A DNA stretch of 64,000 nt from Sclerodactyla briareus (GCA_026419785.1 JAODTK010005684.1:186001-250000); one strand, 5' to 3'. Shown: positions 42,041 to 48,839, numbered from the stretch's first letter. A program made the numbers and translations. The notes: generated by a model from the sequence alone, not told the origin.

Positions 42041-45000
42041 CTATATATATATATATTCACATTCATGGTTAACTGATTCATTCTGTACTGAGTAAGCCGC
42101 TGAGGCTGATCAAAAATAAATGACCTTTGACCTCAACTCCCACATGAATAAATGAATAAATACTGACCAACCTTCATGAACTGAACTGAAGTACACCTCT
42201 AACAATTTATCGATACACTGTTAAGTTACAATAATAGCAAGCGAATGGAAATCCATACGGTATAGCCGTCCTCATGCCACAGTACTGTTATATCTCTTGG
42301 ATGTGGGGTGCCACTTATTCACCCACTTCGATGTGACCAAATCGGATCTGTGAGAGTTTCGACTTTGTGTCTGCAAGGAGGTTATGGTTGGGGTTTCTCT
42401 TCATAGAAATTTTGAGAAGAAAATCAGTTTGCATTCTGTCAAATTTATTCCCAATTTTTGGGATCACTATTGACATAGGCCCAGAGGCGTCGATCCTGGA
42501 GGCGGGGGGAAGGGGGGTGGGGGTTCCCATGTTTGCGCGAAATGACGCTCGAACGAAACGGTTCCCGACACGCCATCGCCCTGTAATGACCCCTCTACGG
42601 CTGGGTGATTACACTCAACTACTAGATAGAAGTTTGGTAATCTATGCGGAAGTAAGCGACGCTCCTTGGAGAATTACGCGCGCGCTTACTCGCAAGGTTT
42701 GCCTGATCAACTTGTTGTCCCCTTCAATAGACGTTGCCACTGGAAATACCACTGGAATCACCAATGAAACCTTTAAACTTACATGACCCCGAGTCCATCG
42801 TTCAGCTAACGTGGCACCTGATATTCTGTGTTCCACATAAGAGAGAGAGAGTCACGCAGGGGGTTACTTTCTACGCAACCTGTTGAGCATCCGTGACCAT
42901 ACTAGTAAGCAGCGTTCCCCCGGGAGACACGAAAATTGATGCAGCCGCCAAAGCAGTTACCCCTGCGCTGCCCCCCCCCCCAGAAAAAACCCCTCATCGC
43001 CAAAGAATGCAACCACATAATACGGCGGTTATGTCGTAGTTTGTGTAGGGAAATAAGTTATGTACGTTTTGGCCTTTGCCCTCCCGCGGCTGGTGGGCGT
43101 AGAACTTTTCCATCGACGTGTCGGCTGTCAGTTTAAGTTGACACGGGAGTCTCACGTTCATTTGTAGGCAAGGGTGGCGCCAGGGGACGGGCAGGGGGCC
43201 ATGCCCCCTCCGTCGGGGTAGCCTGCCCCCCCCCCCGTCGGGGAATTTTTCCCATTTCGTAGGGGAACACTCAAACACACCCCGACGAGGGCCCATTGCC
43301 CCGACAGTATCAATTTCCCCAACCTACTTTATAACGGAAAATCCTATATTCAAGCTAAAAATTTCGCCGCGCTTCGCGCGCGTCATGTATTTTGTCTCAT
43401 TTGCAGTGTCCTCGTTAAGTTTAACGTCAGCGATCCATATTCCTACAGATTATACCATCGTGGCATAGGCAAACCACATGCCGTATGAATATCGTCGATA
43501 TGTCACTGCAGGAGAATAATGTTACAATTCTGTTGGGGGAGGATGGCCGTCCTGCCGTCTACCACTGTTTTGCCTTTGTGTTAATTGGTGTGCTCTCATG
43601 ACGCAAATAATTCCAGTTCTCAGGCATTTTCTCTCCGTATTTTACTGAGAGCGCCTGAATCAAGTGAATGCCACGGAGAGGACTGCGTACACCATGCCTT
43701 CCACAATGTGTGTTTTATTTATTCATTTTTTTCTCCCAGAAAAAAGTTCAAGAATTGAAAACATCAAAAAATGCAGGTTTTTACCTAGGGGGTAGGGTGA
43801 GGCGCGTCGGGGAACTTGGACCCCCCGTCGGGGAACTCGGACCCCCGTCGGGGGAATCTGGCGCCACCACTGTTTGAGCCTATACGCCTCCCACGTCCAT
43901 CTTGAAAATATTTTCCGCGTGCCTGATTCTCTCTCATCTCCGATTTGATGTCACTATTGGGTAGGCCTATACTATGTATTGTTTTGGTAAAGTTGGAAAA
44001 TCGTAGGTATGGCCAATTCACAACTGTATTGTTGACTCTGGGTAATGAACTGAACTGAGGCGGTGCGACCGTCGACTGTTATTCCAGGGTCCTGCGTGAA
44101 CGTCAGATTTGAATCACTCCACACGTACGGTCTACCACGCACGTCGTCGGCCTGTTAACTGACGCGAATATCGCGGTAACCGCTGAACAAATATCACGTG
44201 ACATAGTCGACCACCTATGACTTTATAACCCACCCTTGTGCGGTTTCTATTGGATCACGATAACAGTATCTTCATGAGCGGTGGGGTACCGGTATAGACT
44301 GTGGCCATAACAATGAATTAATGAAACAAAATATCGCTCACCTACAGACCCAACAGCGCCAGTCCAACAGGTGAAGGATATTTACTGATAAACAATAGAA
44401 TGCGATTTGTGACAAGGGCGCAGTCACCGGGGAGGGAGAGAGGAGAGAGGGGGGGGGCGGGGGTCGTGACTCGTGACCTCCACTTTCATGAAGGCCTCCA
44501 CACACCTCTTTTCTCCTTACGAAAATTTCTCATTACTGCGCTGGACACCAAATCCGCTCTGAACCTCCTCCCCCAACTTCTGACGTGTGGTTGCGCCTCG
44601 GTCTGTGAGCGATATTTCTTTCTGTTATCTACAACGATAAAAATTCGTTGATGATCAGGGGAATATTTCCGTCACAGCTCTTTCAGAAGATATTCAACGA
44701 TATCATCTACTTTTATCGCTAGTATAGTGAGACTTGCATGTCCCATGGTGGGACAACTCCAACGTTACTTTAACATTAAAGTACGGTGACCGGGCATTGT
44801 CGTGTGGTTGCAACTGGCGAACAAGCAAAGGTGTCGTTTGCGTGACGTCAGAATGGGAAACTGTTTCAATTCGACATCGATACGATAAACCGTCGCTATG
44901 ATATGTCAATGCAAACATCCCGATACTACAAGTGTGACGGTTTTTCGGCGGTACGATAGCTGTCATGCGAATGGAACCGTCCATCATTACGCCAGGTGAT

Positions 45001-46109
45001 GCGACACTCTATTGCCCGTTCAATTAACGTGGGTCTAAGTAACACAAAAACGAGCGGAGACGGAAACTCCAAATTTGAGGTTTGGGGTTATGGAATACGC
45101 TCTTCGAAGAATTTCAAGCAATCTGCTGTAATCTTCAGTATGATTCGCACAGGCATACGGAACCGTCCATTATTTTCTGGGTATTGTGAGACGCTTATGC
45201 CTCTCTAATGTTACACACTGACTTTTGTGTGTGTGTCTTGTGAAGCAATGATTAACAGGTTTATTAATTGCGGTATTCTCCGCGTTTCTTGAACAGCACC
45301 CATACACAGATCCACTTTTGTCGCCTTTAACGGCACCATGGGGAATGCCCATGTAGCATGAGCCCCAGCCCACACACTTCGACAGCCTGCATCACTGCAG
45401 TGCCTTCTCAATAGGGCATATAAAGGTAACACCTGTCTATTAAGGACAATATTTTCTAGAACTGTAGAAGTGGAAGGTAAAATTGAAACGTTGTCCTACA
45501 TAGGCTAACCCAGCGAACACAAAAACGTTACTTCCATCGGGAACTTCATAAAAATGTTTCAATAACACCACATGGAAACATTTTTAGAAGCTCTTTTTGA
45601 GATGTTATGATAACGTTCAGTGTTGGTGGGTTTGGTATAGGCCTATAGCCCTACAATAGGACAAATTGCTTCTCAAAAAAACCCAAAAATGTACATGGAT
45701 GAAGACTTAGGGCCTGAGGCCAGTTGTAGGCCTAGCTAGCTGTGAATGGCCGGTTCACGTATTGCCCGTATTCACTTACTTTTCATGGCGTAATCCTTGA
45801 ACTGGTAGGTGTCCGTCAGAAGGGTCCAGACGTCTGTTAAACATTCCCTGGAGGCGGGCTCAGGTAGGACCACTGCGAGGTGCCAGAGGTGGCTAGGAGC
45901 CCAGGAGAGGCCAGAAGCCTCATCTACCTGGCTGAAGTCACCGACCATCGTGAAGAACAGATCGATTTCCGTGACGTTATCGAACACCAGTTCCGAAAAT
46001 TCGAGCGCCAGGTCCGGGCTCTCGTCGTCCTGAGCGAAACGCCGCGGGGGTGGGAGTAACGACCCGAAAACAGCACTAGGATCACCAGAGGACAAAGTAG
46101 TCGCGTCAT
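12191..46109 (-). CDS. NRF-6-like acyltransferase gene (partial, multi-exon span)
   Basis: This is the span of the only cellular gene I recognise. The predicted product has a signal peptide, a cysteine-containing extracellular NRF domain, one membrane helix, a linker and then the multi-helix acyltransferase-3 domain. In Caenorhabditis elegans, NRF-6 relatives act in intestine or epidermis in lipid and drug uptake; the reaction is unproven for most members. The evidence is an ordered series of minus-strand exons with family motifs: LGNFELC, LNGMRVLSMWW, RYIRRTPVYM, YWWTNLLYINN and WTWYIANDMQ. Intron phase agrees at E1/E2, E7/E8, E8/E9 and E9/E10. The C-terminal part of the acyltransferase domain is missing. 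Introns reach about 7 kb and are full of repeats. Single-base frameshifts occur in five exons without substitution stops, so I favour sequence error over pseudogenisation, but cannot exclude a recent pseudogene. Confidence 0.78.
13275..13339 (-). CDS. NRF-6-like exon E10: membrane helix (3' end uncertain)
   Basis: A very good acceptor (CATTTTTTCCCCTTAG) opens VILTSLQLVPAIVFLTAN, a hydrophobic helix in the position where the family has a helix after the ANDMQ motif. The two-base start matches E9. The frame then meets a stop and no clear donor follows, so the 3' limit is approximate and one or more indels are likely. The following conserved K-P-x-x-R-I-x-P-Y loop was searched for between 13.3 and 12.3 kb and not found with confidence. 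Confidence 0.45.
14161..14238 (-). CDS. NRF-6-like exon E9: WTWYIANDMQ
   Basis: A 78-base exon between acceptor GGTTTTCTTTACAG and donor GTAAGAAT, open without correction. It encodes MGWTWYIANDMQSIFLSPIS, matching the conserved C-M-G-W-x-W-Y-L-A-N-D-M-Q-F motif of NRF-6-like acyltransferases, which enters a membrane helix. The upstream T left by E8 completes the cysteine codon. The single base left at its end joins CT of E10 as threonine. Both sites and both phases agree, so this is a firm call. Confidence 0.85.
14325..14720. repeat. R1 repeat copy, intron E8-E9
   Basis: Shares ATCGCCCCCATTGTATCGCC, TCACCATGCAAACAATTAC and CAGAAACAGCCTACT with the copies near 37.9 and 40.0 kb, followed by a GACCTCCAGTG phrase. 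Confidence 0.55.
15470..17095. repeat. Composite repeat R6+R0, copy 2
   Basis: Same order of landmarks as the copy at 180-1930 and the same terminal CA repeat and hairpin (CCTGAACAAAGTTCAGG). It lies in the intron between E8 and E9. The two copies differ by many single-base indels. Confidence 0.7.
18316..18370. repeat. CA microsatellite
   Basis: CA repeats with a few ACC interruptions. Confidence 0.95.
18590..19080. repeat. R2 repeat, copy 1
   Basis: Shares with 28480-28890 the phrases AAGGTCCAACC, AGAGAAATT, GCAATCCTCTCTC, GTGGAATTGATG-like and CCAATACACA in order over about 450 bases. No coding potential. Confidence 0.6.
19960..20710. repeat. Repeat with CA-rich end
   Basis: AAATTTGGAATCATTCAGTC and AAGTTTGAAATCATTCATCC are two similar sub-units, followed by AATGGAGATATTTGCC and a CA repeat at 20663-20710. 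The style resembles the R0 group; no second copy is in the window. Confidence 0.4.
21426..21687 (-). CDS. NRF-6-like exon E8: RYIRRTP and YWWTNLLYINN
   Basis: This is the clearest exon of the gene. After acceptor TTTTATTCCCACAG the first frame gives PFIVTYLTLKHWDKS, the second FYVHRYIRRTPVYM, and the third CRSYWWTNLLYINNLVPI. In order these are the helix after the FFLSG motif, the conserved (Y/F)-x-R-(R/L)-T-P-x-Y loop and the Y-W-W-x-N-L-L-Y-x-N-N motif of NRF-6-type acyltransferases. Each switch needs one missing base; with both restored the length becomes 264 bases, consistent with the phases at both ends. The donor at 21425 (GTTAGC) leaves T, which joins GC of E9 to give the expected cysteine. 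Confidence 0.85.
22260..25710. repeat. Tandem array of about six 600-base units
   Basis: The phrase GCGGTTTTTATGAAAATTGTTAC-like recurs near 22590, 23190, 23785, 24380, 24985 and 25600, spacings of about 590-620. Each unit contains GATCGAAGCGGGAGTTG, AAGCACATTTATTC, GACCACCCGACA and two diverged sub-units of about 145 bases (one ending in CTAGGAGCATTTTGC, one in CTAGAAGCATATTGC). Units differ mainly by one-base insertions and deletions. The sub-unit resembles the one in R0 at 59.2-59.5 kb. It lies in the intron between E7 and E8 and codes for nothing evident. Confidence 0.85.
25720..26560. repeat. R0b-type element with GC-rich end, copy 1
   Basis: After TATGCAAAT-type units it ends with a GGC-rich stretch (26445-26505), ACGGCCAAAACATAATACCC and GCGGGGGATATAATGA. 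The same end recurs near 28.3, 38.9 and 52.1 kb. The 217-codon minus-strand frame across it is produced by the GC-rich end. Confidence 0.55.
27651..27765 (-). CDS. Tentative NRF-6-like exon E7: loop before FFLS
   Basis: One frame reads PDVVPLDQREF and AFQFSFQSSFDYHAAV; the neighbouring frame reads QQFFLSPG immediately afterwards. Family members have a FSFQ-like segment followed by V-D-T-F-F-F-L-S-G just before the next helix, which E8 opens with PFIVTYL. The proposed donor (GTTGTC at 27650) is weak, but it leaves one base that fits the two-base start of E8. The acceptor TATATAG is also weak and its phase disagrees with E6 by one base, so at least two indels are implied. The position and motif order are the main support. 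Confidence 0.45.
27890..28400. repeat. R0b-type element with GC-rich end, copy 2
   Basis: CACCAAGTTTTTGTGTAATCC units are followed by GGCGGCGGAGAGACGGCGGC, ACCCAAAACCATAATA and a CAGTGTCGCGGTGATA end. Same order as the 51.6-52.2 kb copy. Confidence 0.55.
28480..28890. repeat. R2 repeat, copy 2
   Basis: Counterpart of 18590-19080; follows the R0b end at 28400. Both copies lie in introns of the NRF-6-like gene. Confidence 0.6.
29000..32479. other. Intron sequence between E6 and E7, no exon recognised
   Basis: Mostly unique-looking sequence with a G run near 29370. Short frames (29738-29953, 30618-30821, 30967-31212) lack motifs and good splice pairs. Confidence 0.5.
32480..32962 (-). CDS. Unassigned 160-codon ORF inside the E6-E7 intron
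   Basis: This is the longest frame in the gene span that is not explained by low-complexity DNA. It begins just after the E6 donor. The middle is charged, and the end is a hydrophobic stretch (AIPFLPLLLIYLL) before a short tail, somewhat like a membrane-anchor signal. Overlapping frames on both strands are also long, which is typical of a GC-richer patch. I do not recognise it; it could be chance or a relic. Confidence 0.15.
   Translation of the reverse strand: MFYAKNRSRMSCIPVLLHGPVMGVGKELGRESRAIDDTTEPPPEKPTSHHMESTPEDWRGDRGRDCKFRRLLAKFTAVSFPESDRIVWTRWRNSQQKTYGEYLLVEGSVSMSSEKLEVDTLRAKRSYFSSAIPFLPLLLIYLLSHNNYGRIIVLFYYLYN
33007..33182 (-). CDS. NRF-6-like exon E6: start of acyltransferase-3 domain
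   Basis: Acceptor CCTCCTCTTCCTGAAG is followed by KKLLLSFSV, then in the next frame LLNGAGVLSA and GALNGMRVLSMWWIVWYHAV. This matches the family signature: a short amphipathic S-F-S segment, N-x-x-x-L, then L-x-G-(I/M)-R-(V/F)-(L/F)-S-x-x-W-(V/I), with the histidine of the usual GH motif kept in WYH. In acyltransferase-3 proteins this histidine region is thought to be near the active site. One extra base just after FSV accounts for the frame change. The donor is GTAAGT, leaving phase 2. About 5.2 kb of repeat-containing intron separates it from E7. Confidence 0.75.
33427..33462. repeat. TA microsatellite
   Basis: Short TA repeat before a LINE/SINE-poor stretch of the E5-E6 flank. Confidence 0.9.
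33640..33882 (-). mobile_element. tRNA-derived SINE
   Basis: On the minus strand a tRNA-like head shows box A TGGCTCAGTCGGTAGAGC (33871-33854 region) and box B GAGTTCTAATCCC (33832-33820). A body follows with GGCATGTCTACCCGAGAG, GTGGGTACCTGCG and CGCTAGTCGTGTAAAGAGG, typical of a tRNA SINE body rather than a tRNA gene. It lies in the intron between E5 and E6 on the gene's own strand. Confidence 0.7.
33929..34209 (-). CDS. NRF-6-like exon E5: first membrane helix and linker
   Basis: A strong acceptor (TCGTTCGTCCTCAG) leads into FIILLVFAIAAITGTIYDI, a membrane helix ending in G-T-x-Y-D-x, the usual end of the first acyltransferase-3 helix in NRF-6 relatives. A charged, low-complexity linker follows. 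The frame changes once near 34105, consistent with one missing base. The most likely donor is GTTAGT at 33928; a donor at 33980 is an alternative. E6 follows after about 750 bases of intron, which contains a SINE on the same strand. The exact 3' end and the phase into E6 are unresolved. Confidence 0.6.
34298..34430 (+). mobile_element. Degenerate tRNA-like SINE head with simple-sequence tail
   Basis: TAGCTCAATTGATAGGGC resembles box A and GGTTCGAAATC box B, but they are closer together than in a tRNA. A C run, CT repeats and TA repeats follow. It is too short for a tRNA gene. It lies just upstream of E5 on the opposite strand. Confidence 0.4.
34519..34571. repeat. Foldback hairpin
   Basis: Outer arms GTGTTTGAGTGCC and GGCACTCAAACAC (13 pairs) and inner arms TGCTAC/GTAGCA and ATCC/GGAT around loop ACT, with one mismatch and a two-base bulge. 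Confidence 0.85.
35003..35061. repeat. Run of 59 G
   Basis: Uninterrupted G homopolymer, the longest in the window. Located in the intron between E3 and E5. Confidence 0.95.
35460..36520. repeat. Polypurine tract of about 1 kb
   Basis: The plus strand is very largely A and G with few pyrimidines, in irregular GAGGAA-type order. The long proline, serine and leucine-rich frames on the minus strand follow from this composition and are not genes. It lies in the intron between E3 and E5. Confidence 0.9.
37182..37326 (-). CDS. Tentative NRF-6-like exon E3: cysteine segment
   Basis: An acceptor (GGTTTTACAG) opens a 145-base frame that starts with the single base needed after E2 and ends in phase 0 at a GTCAGC donor, matching the phase-0 start of E5. 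The peptide holds three cysteines and IEVCAPKGQRSTEV, resembling the family's G-V-C-x-P-x-x-C segment but without its second cysteine. The 3' end overlaps a TGACCTTTGACC repeat phrase, which weakens the call. A competing reading is LGLCNLCLDEKIEILIEMLL at 34505-34446, with poor splice sites. Confidence 0.3.
37855..38030. repeat. R1 repeat copy, next to the LINE fragment
   Basis: Shares CATCGCCCCCAGTATCTCGC and AACAGAAGCAGCCTACTAAT with the other R1 copies. It directly follows the minus-strand LINE fragment, so it could be part of that LINE's 3' end, although other R1 copies have no LINE beside them. Confidence 0.5.
38120..38590 (-). mobile_element. LINE reverse-transcriptase fragment in intron
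   Basis: The minus strand reads YRIREWLHNREQRGVIMGG, then a broken G-V-P-x-G block, a relic of the catalytic region, and FQCRQVQSMHVG followed by LNGQYIQEV-like sequence. These are the L-x-x-x-R, G-V-P-Q-G-S and N-x-x-K-C-x-V-M-H-V-G landmarks of L2/CR1-type reverse transcriptase. Many frameshifts are present. It sits in the intron between E2 and E3. Confidence 0.8.
38610..38895. repeat. R6 repeat copy
   Basis: Matches 200-480: AATTCAGCACAGTT, GGGGGCCCAGAAGAGGT, AATACTAGTTA, AAACTCCAAATAGA, CTGCAACAT. Here it is followed by an R0b-type end instead of R0. Confidence 0.6.
38930..39048. repeat. R0b end with expanded GGCGGT hexamers
   Basis: Eight or nine GGCGGT units precede GGCTACATACCCAAAACC and CACTCCAGTGTCGCGGGGAT. 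The other copies carry plain GGC repeats at this place, so the hexamer is a local expansion. Confidence 0.65.
39050..39084. repeat. Perfect hairpin, 16-bp stem and 3-base loop
   Basis: ATGGGGAGTACAGTAA, loop CAA, then TTACTGTACTCCCCAT. The arms pair without mismatch. It directly follows the R0b end at 38930-39048. Confidence 0.9.
39935..40865. repeat. R1 repeat joined to an R0-type end
   Basis: The left part (CGCCCCCAGT, AGCACCAAGCAAACAATTAC, CAGAAACAGGCCTAC) matches 14325-14600 and 37855-38030. The right part has repeated CATAAATTATGCAAATTA units and ends with a CA repeat, GTGACCACTAG and hairpin CCTGAATGTCATTCAGG, like the R0 copies. Confidence 0.6.
41110..41450 (-). mobile_element. LINE ORF C-terminal relic
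   Basis: On the minus strand the frame contains VVTHRRLRFFGHVARL and further on QDRDTWRRLFTDI. The R-R-L-R-(F/W)-F-G-H-V-x-R motif followed by D-R-x-x-W-R is the usual C-terminal end of many invertebrate non-LTR retrotransposon ORFs. It ends only about 130 bases before E2 and is interrupted by frameshifts. Confidence 0.65.
41583..41733 (-). CDS. NRF-6-like exon E2: NRF domain core
   Basis: The 151-base exon is open without any correction. It starts with two bases that complete the codon left by E1 (A plus CG, threonine) and reads TANGNPPRL, then RLKYLGNFELCVSV, then MNAQHCDM. These correspond to the family pattern DA-x-GKPP-G, LG(S/N)(Y/F)D-x-C and the following (Y/H)C. A branch-point-like TGACTAAT and a pyrimidine-rich stretch precede the acceptor; the donor is GTAAGAG. 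It ends in phase 2. This exon anchors the extracellular NRF domain and fits E1 exactly in phase. The short match is family-level only, and I cannot assign a subfamily. Confidence 0.7.
41928..42056. repeat. TA microsatellite
   Basis: About 130 bases of TA repeats with regular CTATATA and AATATA interruptions. Confidence 0.95.
42090..45779. other. First intron of the NRF-6-like gene
   Basis: Besides the TA repeat and the candidate TIR element it holds frames at 42367-42786 (plus) and 44703-44987 (minus) that look moderately coding but have no motif or matching splice partners. AACCGTCCAT-ATT appears at 44973 and again at 45167 in similar surroundings, a weak local duplication. Confidence 0.45.
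43169..43872. mobile_element. Candidate small TIR element
   Basis: The ends CAAGGGTGGCGCCAG (43169-43183) and CTGGCGCCACCACTG (43858-43872) form an inverted repeat with 13 of 15 matches. The inside has clusters of CCGTCGGGGAA at both ends and a CGCGCTTCGCGCGC phrase also found at 11608-11621. No transposase frame is present. A target-site duplication is not clear. Confidence 0.4.
45780..46109 (-). CDS. NRF-6-like exon E1: signal peptide and NRF domain start
   Basis: The chosen start is the ATG at 46109, because it begins a classic signal peptide (MTRLLCPLVILVLFSG). About 24 codons in, the coding signal moves to the neighbouring frame, which stays open to the donor and holds acidic, then C-x-D-rich sequence ending TYQFKDYAMK. 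That ending fits the NRF domain pattern C...D...L, then WALKM. The switch needs one missing base near the C-rich stretch around 46050. An alternative ATG at 46140 is in the second frame throughout but gives no signal peptide. The exon ends at a strong donor (GTAAGTG at 45779), leaving one base (phase 1) that joins E2 in frame. A TATA-like site lies about 220 bases upstream. Confidence 0.65.
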
Positions 46110-46317
46110 CTTGACTTCGGTTCATCCAAGGCCAGCTCACAAACCTGGCGAATAAATAGTGTCACCACTGCTTTATAATAGAAAATATGAGGGAAAAGGT
46201 AGGCCTGGCCTACAACCTGGGACGAATACGGAATAGGCTATCCTGAGGAAGTACGAAAAACAAATTTATTCACCACTGTTCAAAATCATAAACGGAAAAA
46301 AAAAAACCCGCGACAGG

Positions 46318-46340
46318 CTCGATTTTATAAATAGTCCCGC
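46318..46340 (-). promoter_or_regulatory. Possible TATA-type core promoter of the NRF-6-like gene
   Basis: On the minus strand a GGCGGGAC stretch is followed by TATTTATAAAA about 220 bases upstream of the chosen start codon. The spacing suits a short 5' untranslated region. AT-rich matches of this kind are common by chance, so this is a weak call. Confidence 0.28.
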
Positions 46341-46769
46341 CTCTTCGCTGGGCATGCATCCGAACTTGCATTCAATTTAAGTCTACAGTGCAGGCTAATG
46401 TCAACTGCGCTTTCCTGCGATGTCAAAGGAATTTCAAGGACCGAGCATGCAGGTGCGTCAACTCAACGCAGAGCTCTCCGTTCACGGTTTGATTGCTTGC
46501 TGGACTGGGTACGACAATATAAACTCCCTCAGGACTGAACTGAAGGCCGGGTGAGCGATTTCCCTCCATAGATTGTTTGCGGCGAGTCGAGAAGGGGATC
46601 AACAGTATATAGGCCTACAATAAAATCTATATATATAGGTGACGGACTGTTGCATAGAAACTCGGCTTGACAACAGTTAAATGATATGAATGGCGCCGAC
46701 TCGATCAAGTGATTGGGTAAATTAGTAAATTACAGGTCTACGCTATGGGGTACTTCTCAGTGGATAGTT

Positions 46770-48285
46770 CTCAGTAACTGTTGTGTTTGGTTGTTTTGTT
46801 CTTGACCCTCCTTTTCCGTATAAATGAAATTACCTACAATCACGAACGTAGTTAAAGAGTTGCATAACTTGTGAAATTTGCATATTAGTATAAAATTTAT
46901 ACGAAGCTTCGGAGAAGGCGGGCATGTTTGTATTGCCCGCGTTCTTCCGAAGTCGTGGTTATAACTGACAGGTAGAGTACACACCATAACTGTGTCTGTT
47001 GGGTGACGTGGGGGAGAAAATTCTTTCAATATTACCCGCCAGTGGCGTACCCACTGGGGGGGATCAGAACCCCCATGAACCCCCCCCCCACCATGACCCA
47101 AGTGAGCAATAATTTCTCAACACAAAAAAATTGCAGCAGCATGTGTCTGGGGGCCTATAAATTGTACTTATTCGTCAATGGGAGGGTGGGGGCGCACTTC
47201 CCTTGGGTTCCGACACAACCCCCTCCCCCAAACAAATCTCTCGGTACGCGCTGTTACCCGCTCTACCTTGTATTATACAGATTCAGGCGACTTCCTGATG
47301 AACTACCCCCACAATAAATCTATATATATATAGGGGGGGGGGGGGGAAGAAGTAATCGGTATCATTGTCGCTTTGCATGCAACAGTCCCGGGTTCGATTT
47401 CCAGCCGACCAGCCCGGGCGTTTTTCCCGAAGTGCTGTACTTGCAGTTCGACGGGCGTGTTCCTGGTCTTAGGTTCCTGGTCCTGCTGTTGAGCAGTGGG
47501 CTTGGTAGTTCGGGGGGTTTGTTTCGGGGCACTTGCAAAAGGTCCTCGTCGGTCGGCTGTGAGTCAGTCGCGTCGAACATCTTCCGCTCCTCCAGGTTCT
47601 GAGAAAGTGCGGTGTCCTGGAGTTCACTGCATCCTCCGTCGGATGGGGACGTACACTTGCGGTCCCGGGCGCAGGCTTGGTTTCACCCCTGACTCGATAT
47701 AATCTGATCACTAGTCGAGAAGAGAAGGCGAGTCGTCGCCGGTGTCATCCACGATCAAACTCGTTTAGGGTTCCTTATGAGTCAATTGGCTTCCTTGAGC
47801 CCGTGCAATCAAATCAATCAAATCAAAACCATTCTCACCGAGATTATAGAGGTTATTTCTATATGACAGGTACTAGTGGGATCGAGAGTAATATTACTAA
47901 CAAGCTGATCGTGCTGTTTCAAGGCTTCAATTAGGTCAACTATGCTAAAGGAACAAACACGTGCTTCAAGATTTGTACTCCCCCCCCACCCCGCACGCCC
48001 GGCAACCAAACAAATATAGGTCAATATAATATAGTAAGCATTGGTTTCCTATCATGGCGAAAAAAACAACAACAATAGGTTTGCAACTCTGTTAGATAGA
48101 TTACAGCCAATTCATTTTCCAGGCCATCACTTATAGTGGACCGCTATTTAGGAACTTGCATAATTGTAGTTTCCAGGGTAAATAACCTTTATATGTATGT
48201 GAAATAGGCCTAGGACTACTTTCTATTGTTTAGATCAGTTCAAGTTCATTTCCACTCCACCTCGCAAACAATAAACATTAATACT
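46770..48285. repeat. Tandem segmental duplication, left copy (with insertions)
   Basis: Two blocks (46770-47045 and 47827-48285) match 48840-49100 and 49125-49540 in the same order: CAATCACGAACGT, AAGCGGACATGTTGT-like, CTGTTGGGTGAC, CATTCTCACCG-GATTATAGAGG, CAAGCTGA, CAGTTCAAGTTCATT. Between them lie a G run, TA repeats and the SINE at 47345-47825, absent from the right copy. Confidence 0.7.
47345..47825 (+). mobile_element. SINE-like element, family S, copy 2
   Basis: It shares with copy 1 the box-B-like GGGTTCGATTTCC, GCGTTTTTCCC, CTTGCAGTT, GGATGGGGACGTACACTTG, GGTCCCGGG, TAGGGTTCCTTATGA and the tail CAATCAAATCAATCAAATC. It sits inside the left copy of a tandem segmental duplication and is absent from the right copy, so it inserted after that duplication or was lost from the other copy. 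A G run and a TA-rich stretch precede it. Confidence 0.7.
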
Positions 48286-48839
48286 CTTCTTGTCTGTCCC
48301 GGAACCTGCGGGTAAACTATTAACCTAAAATGGAAATCGAAATAATCGATGCTCATAACTACAGATTGCCAAAAGGCTTAGTGATTCCTTGACTGATCGG
48401 TTAAGCTCTGTTTTGTCTTCGTGTGTTCATAATGGGAAGCCCACCCACCAAGGAGGAGCCTCATCCATTCACTTATCGTGTCAACAGCAAAATTGACTAC
48501 TGAATACCAATTTTCTCACAATTTTCCATTTCCCCCTAATGCACCCCTGGTTCTACACTAAAACAATGGGGTACTTCATATTCCCCGTTCTTGGGATTCT
48601 TGTACTTTCATGGGAAGTCTGCATACCGAGTTTCAACTGGTTGAACCAGTCTGCATTCTGGATCTTAGATTCGCTTTGACTTTGGGGGGACGACCTGAGC
48701 CCAAATCCATATGGATCACGTACTCGATTCGTAATATCTAGACAACACAAATGTTTTTGTACTTCTCCAGAAGAACATGTAGAGAATACAAGCAACCGGT
48801 GCGGAAAACGCAGGCATTGTTTTTTTTTTTTTTGAAATC

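Noticed and set aside
41907-42095. 62-codon plus-strand frame of Y and I residues
   Set aside because: Translation of a TA microsatellite.
42367-42786. 139-codon plus-strand frame with an acceptor near 42750
   Set aside because: No recognisable motif and the opposite strand is equally open; not supported as a gene.
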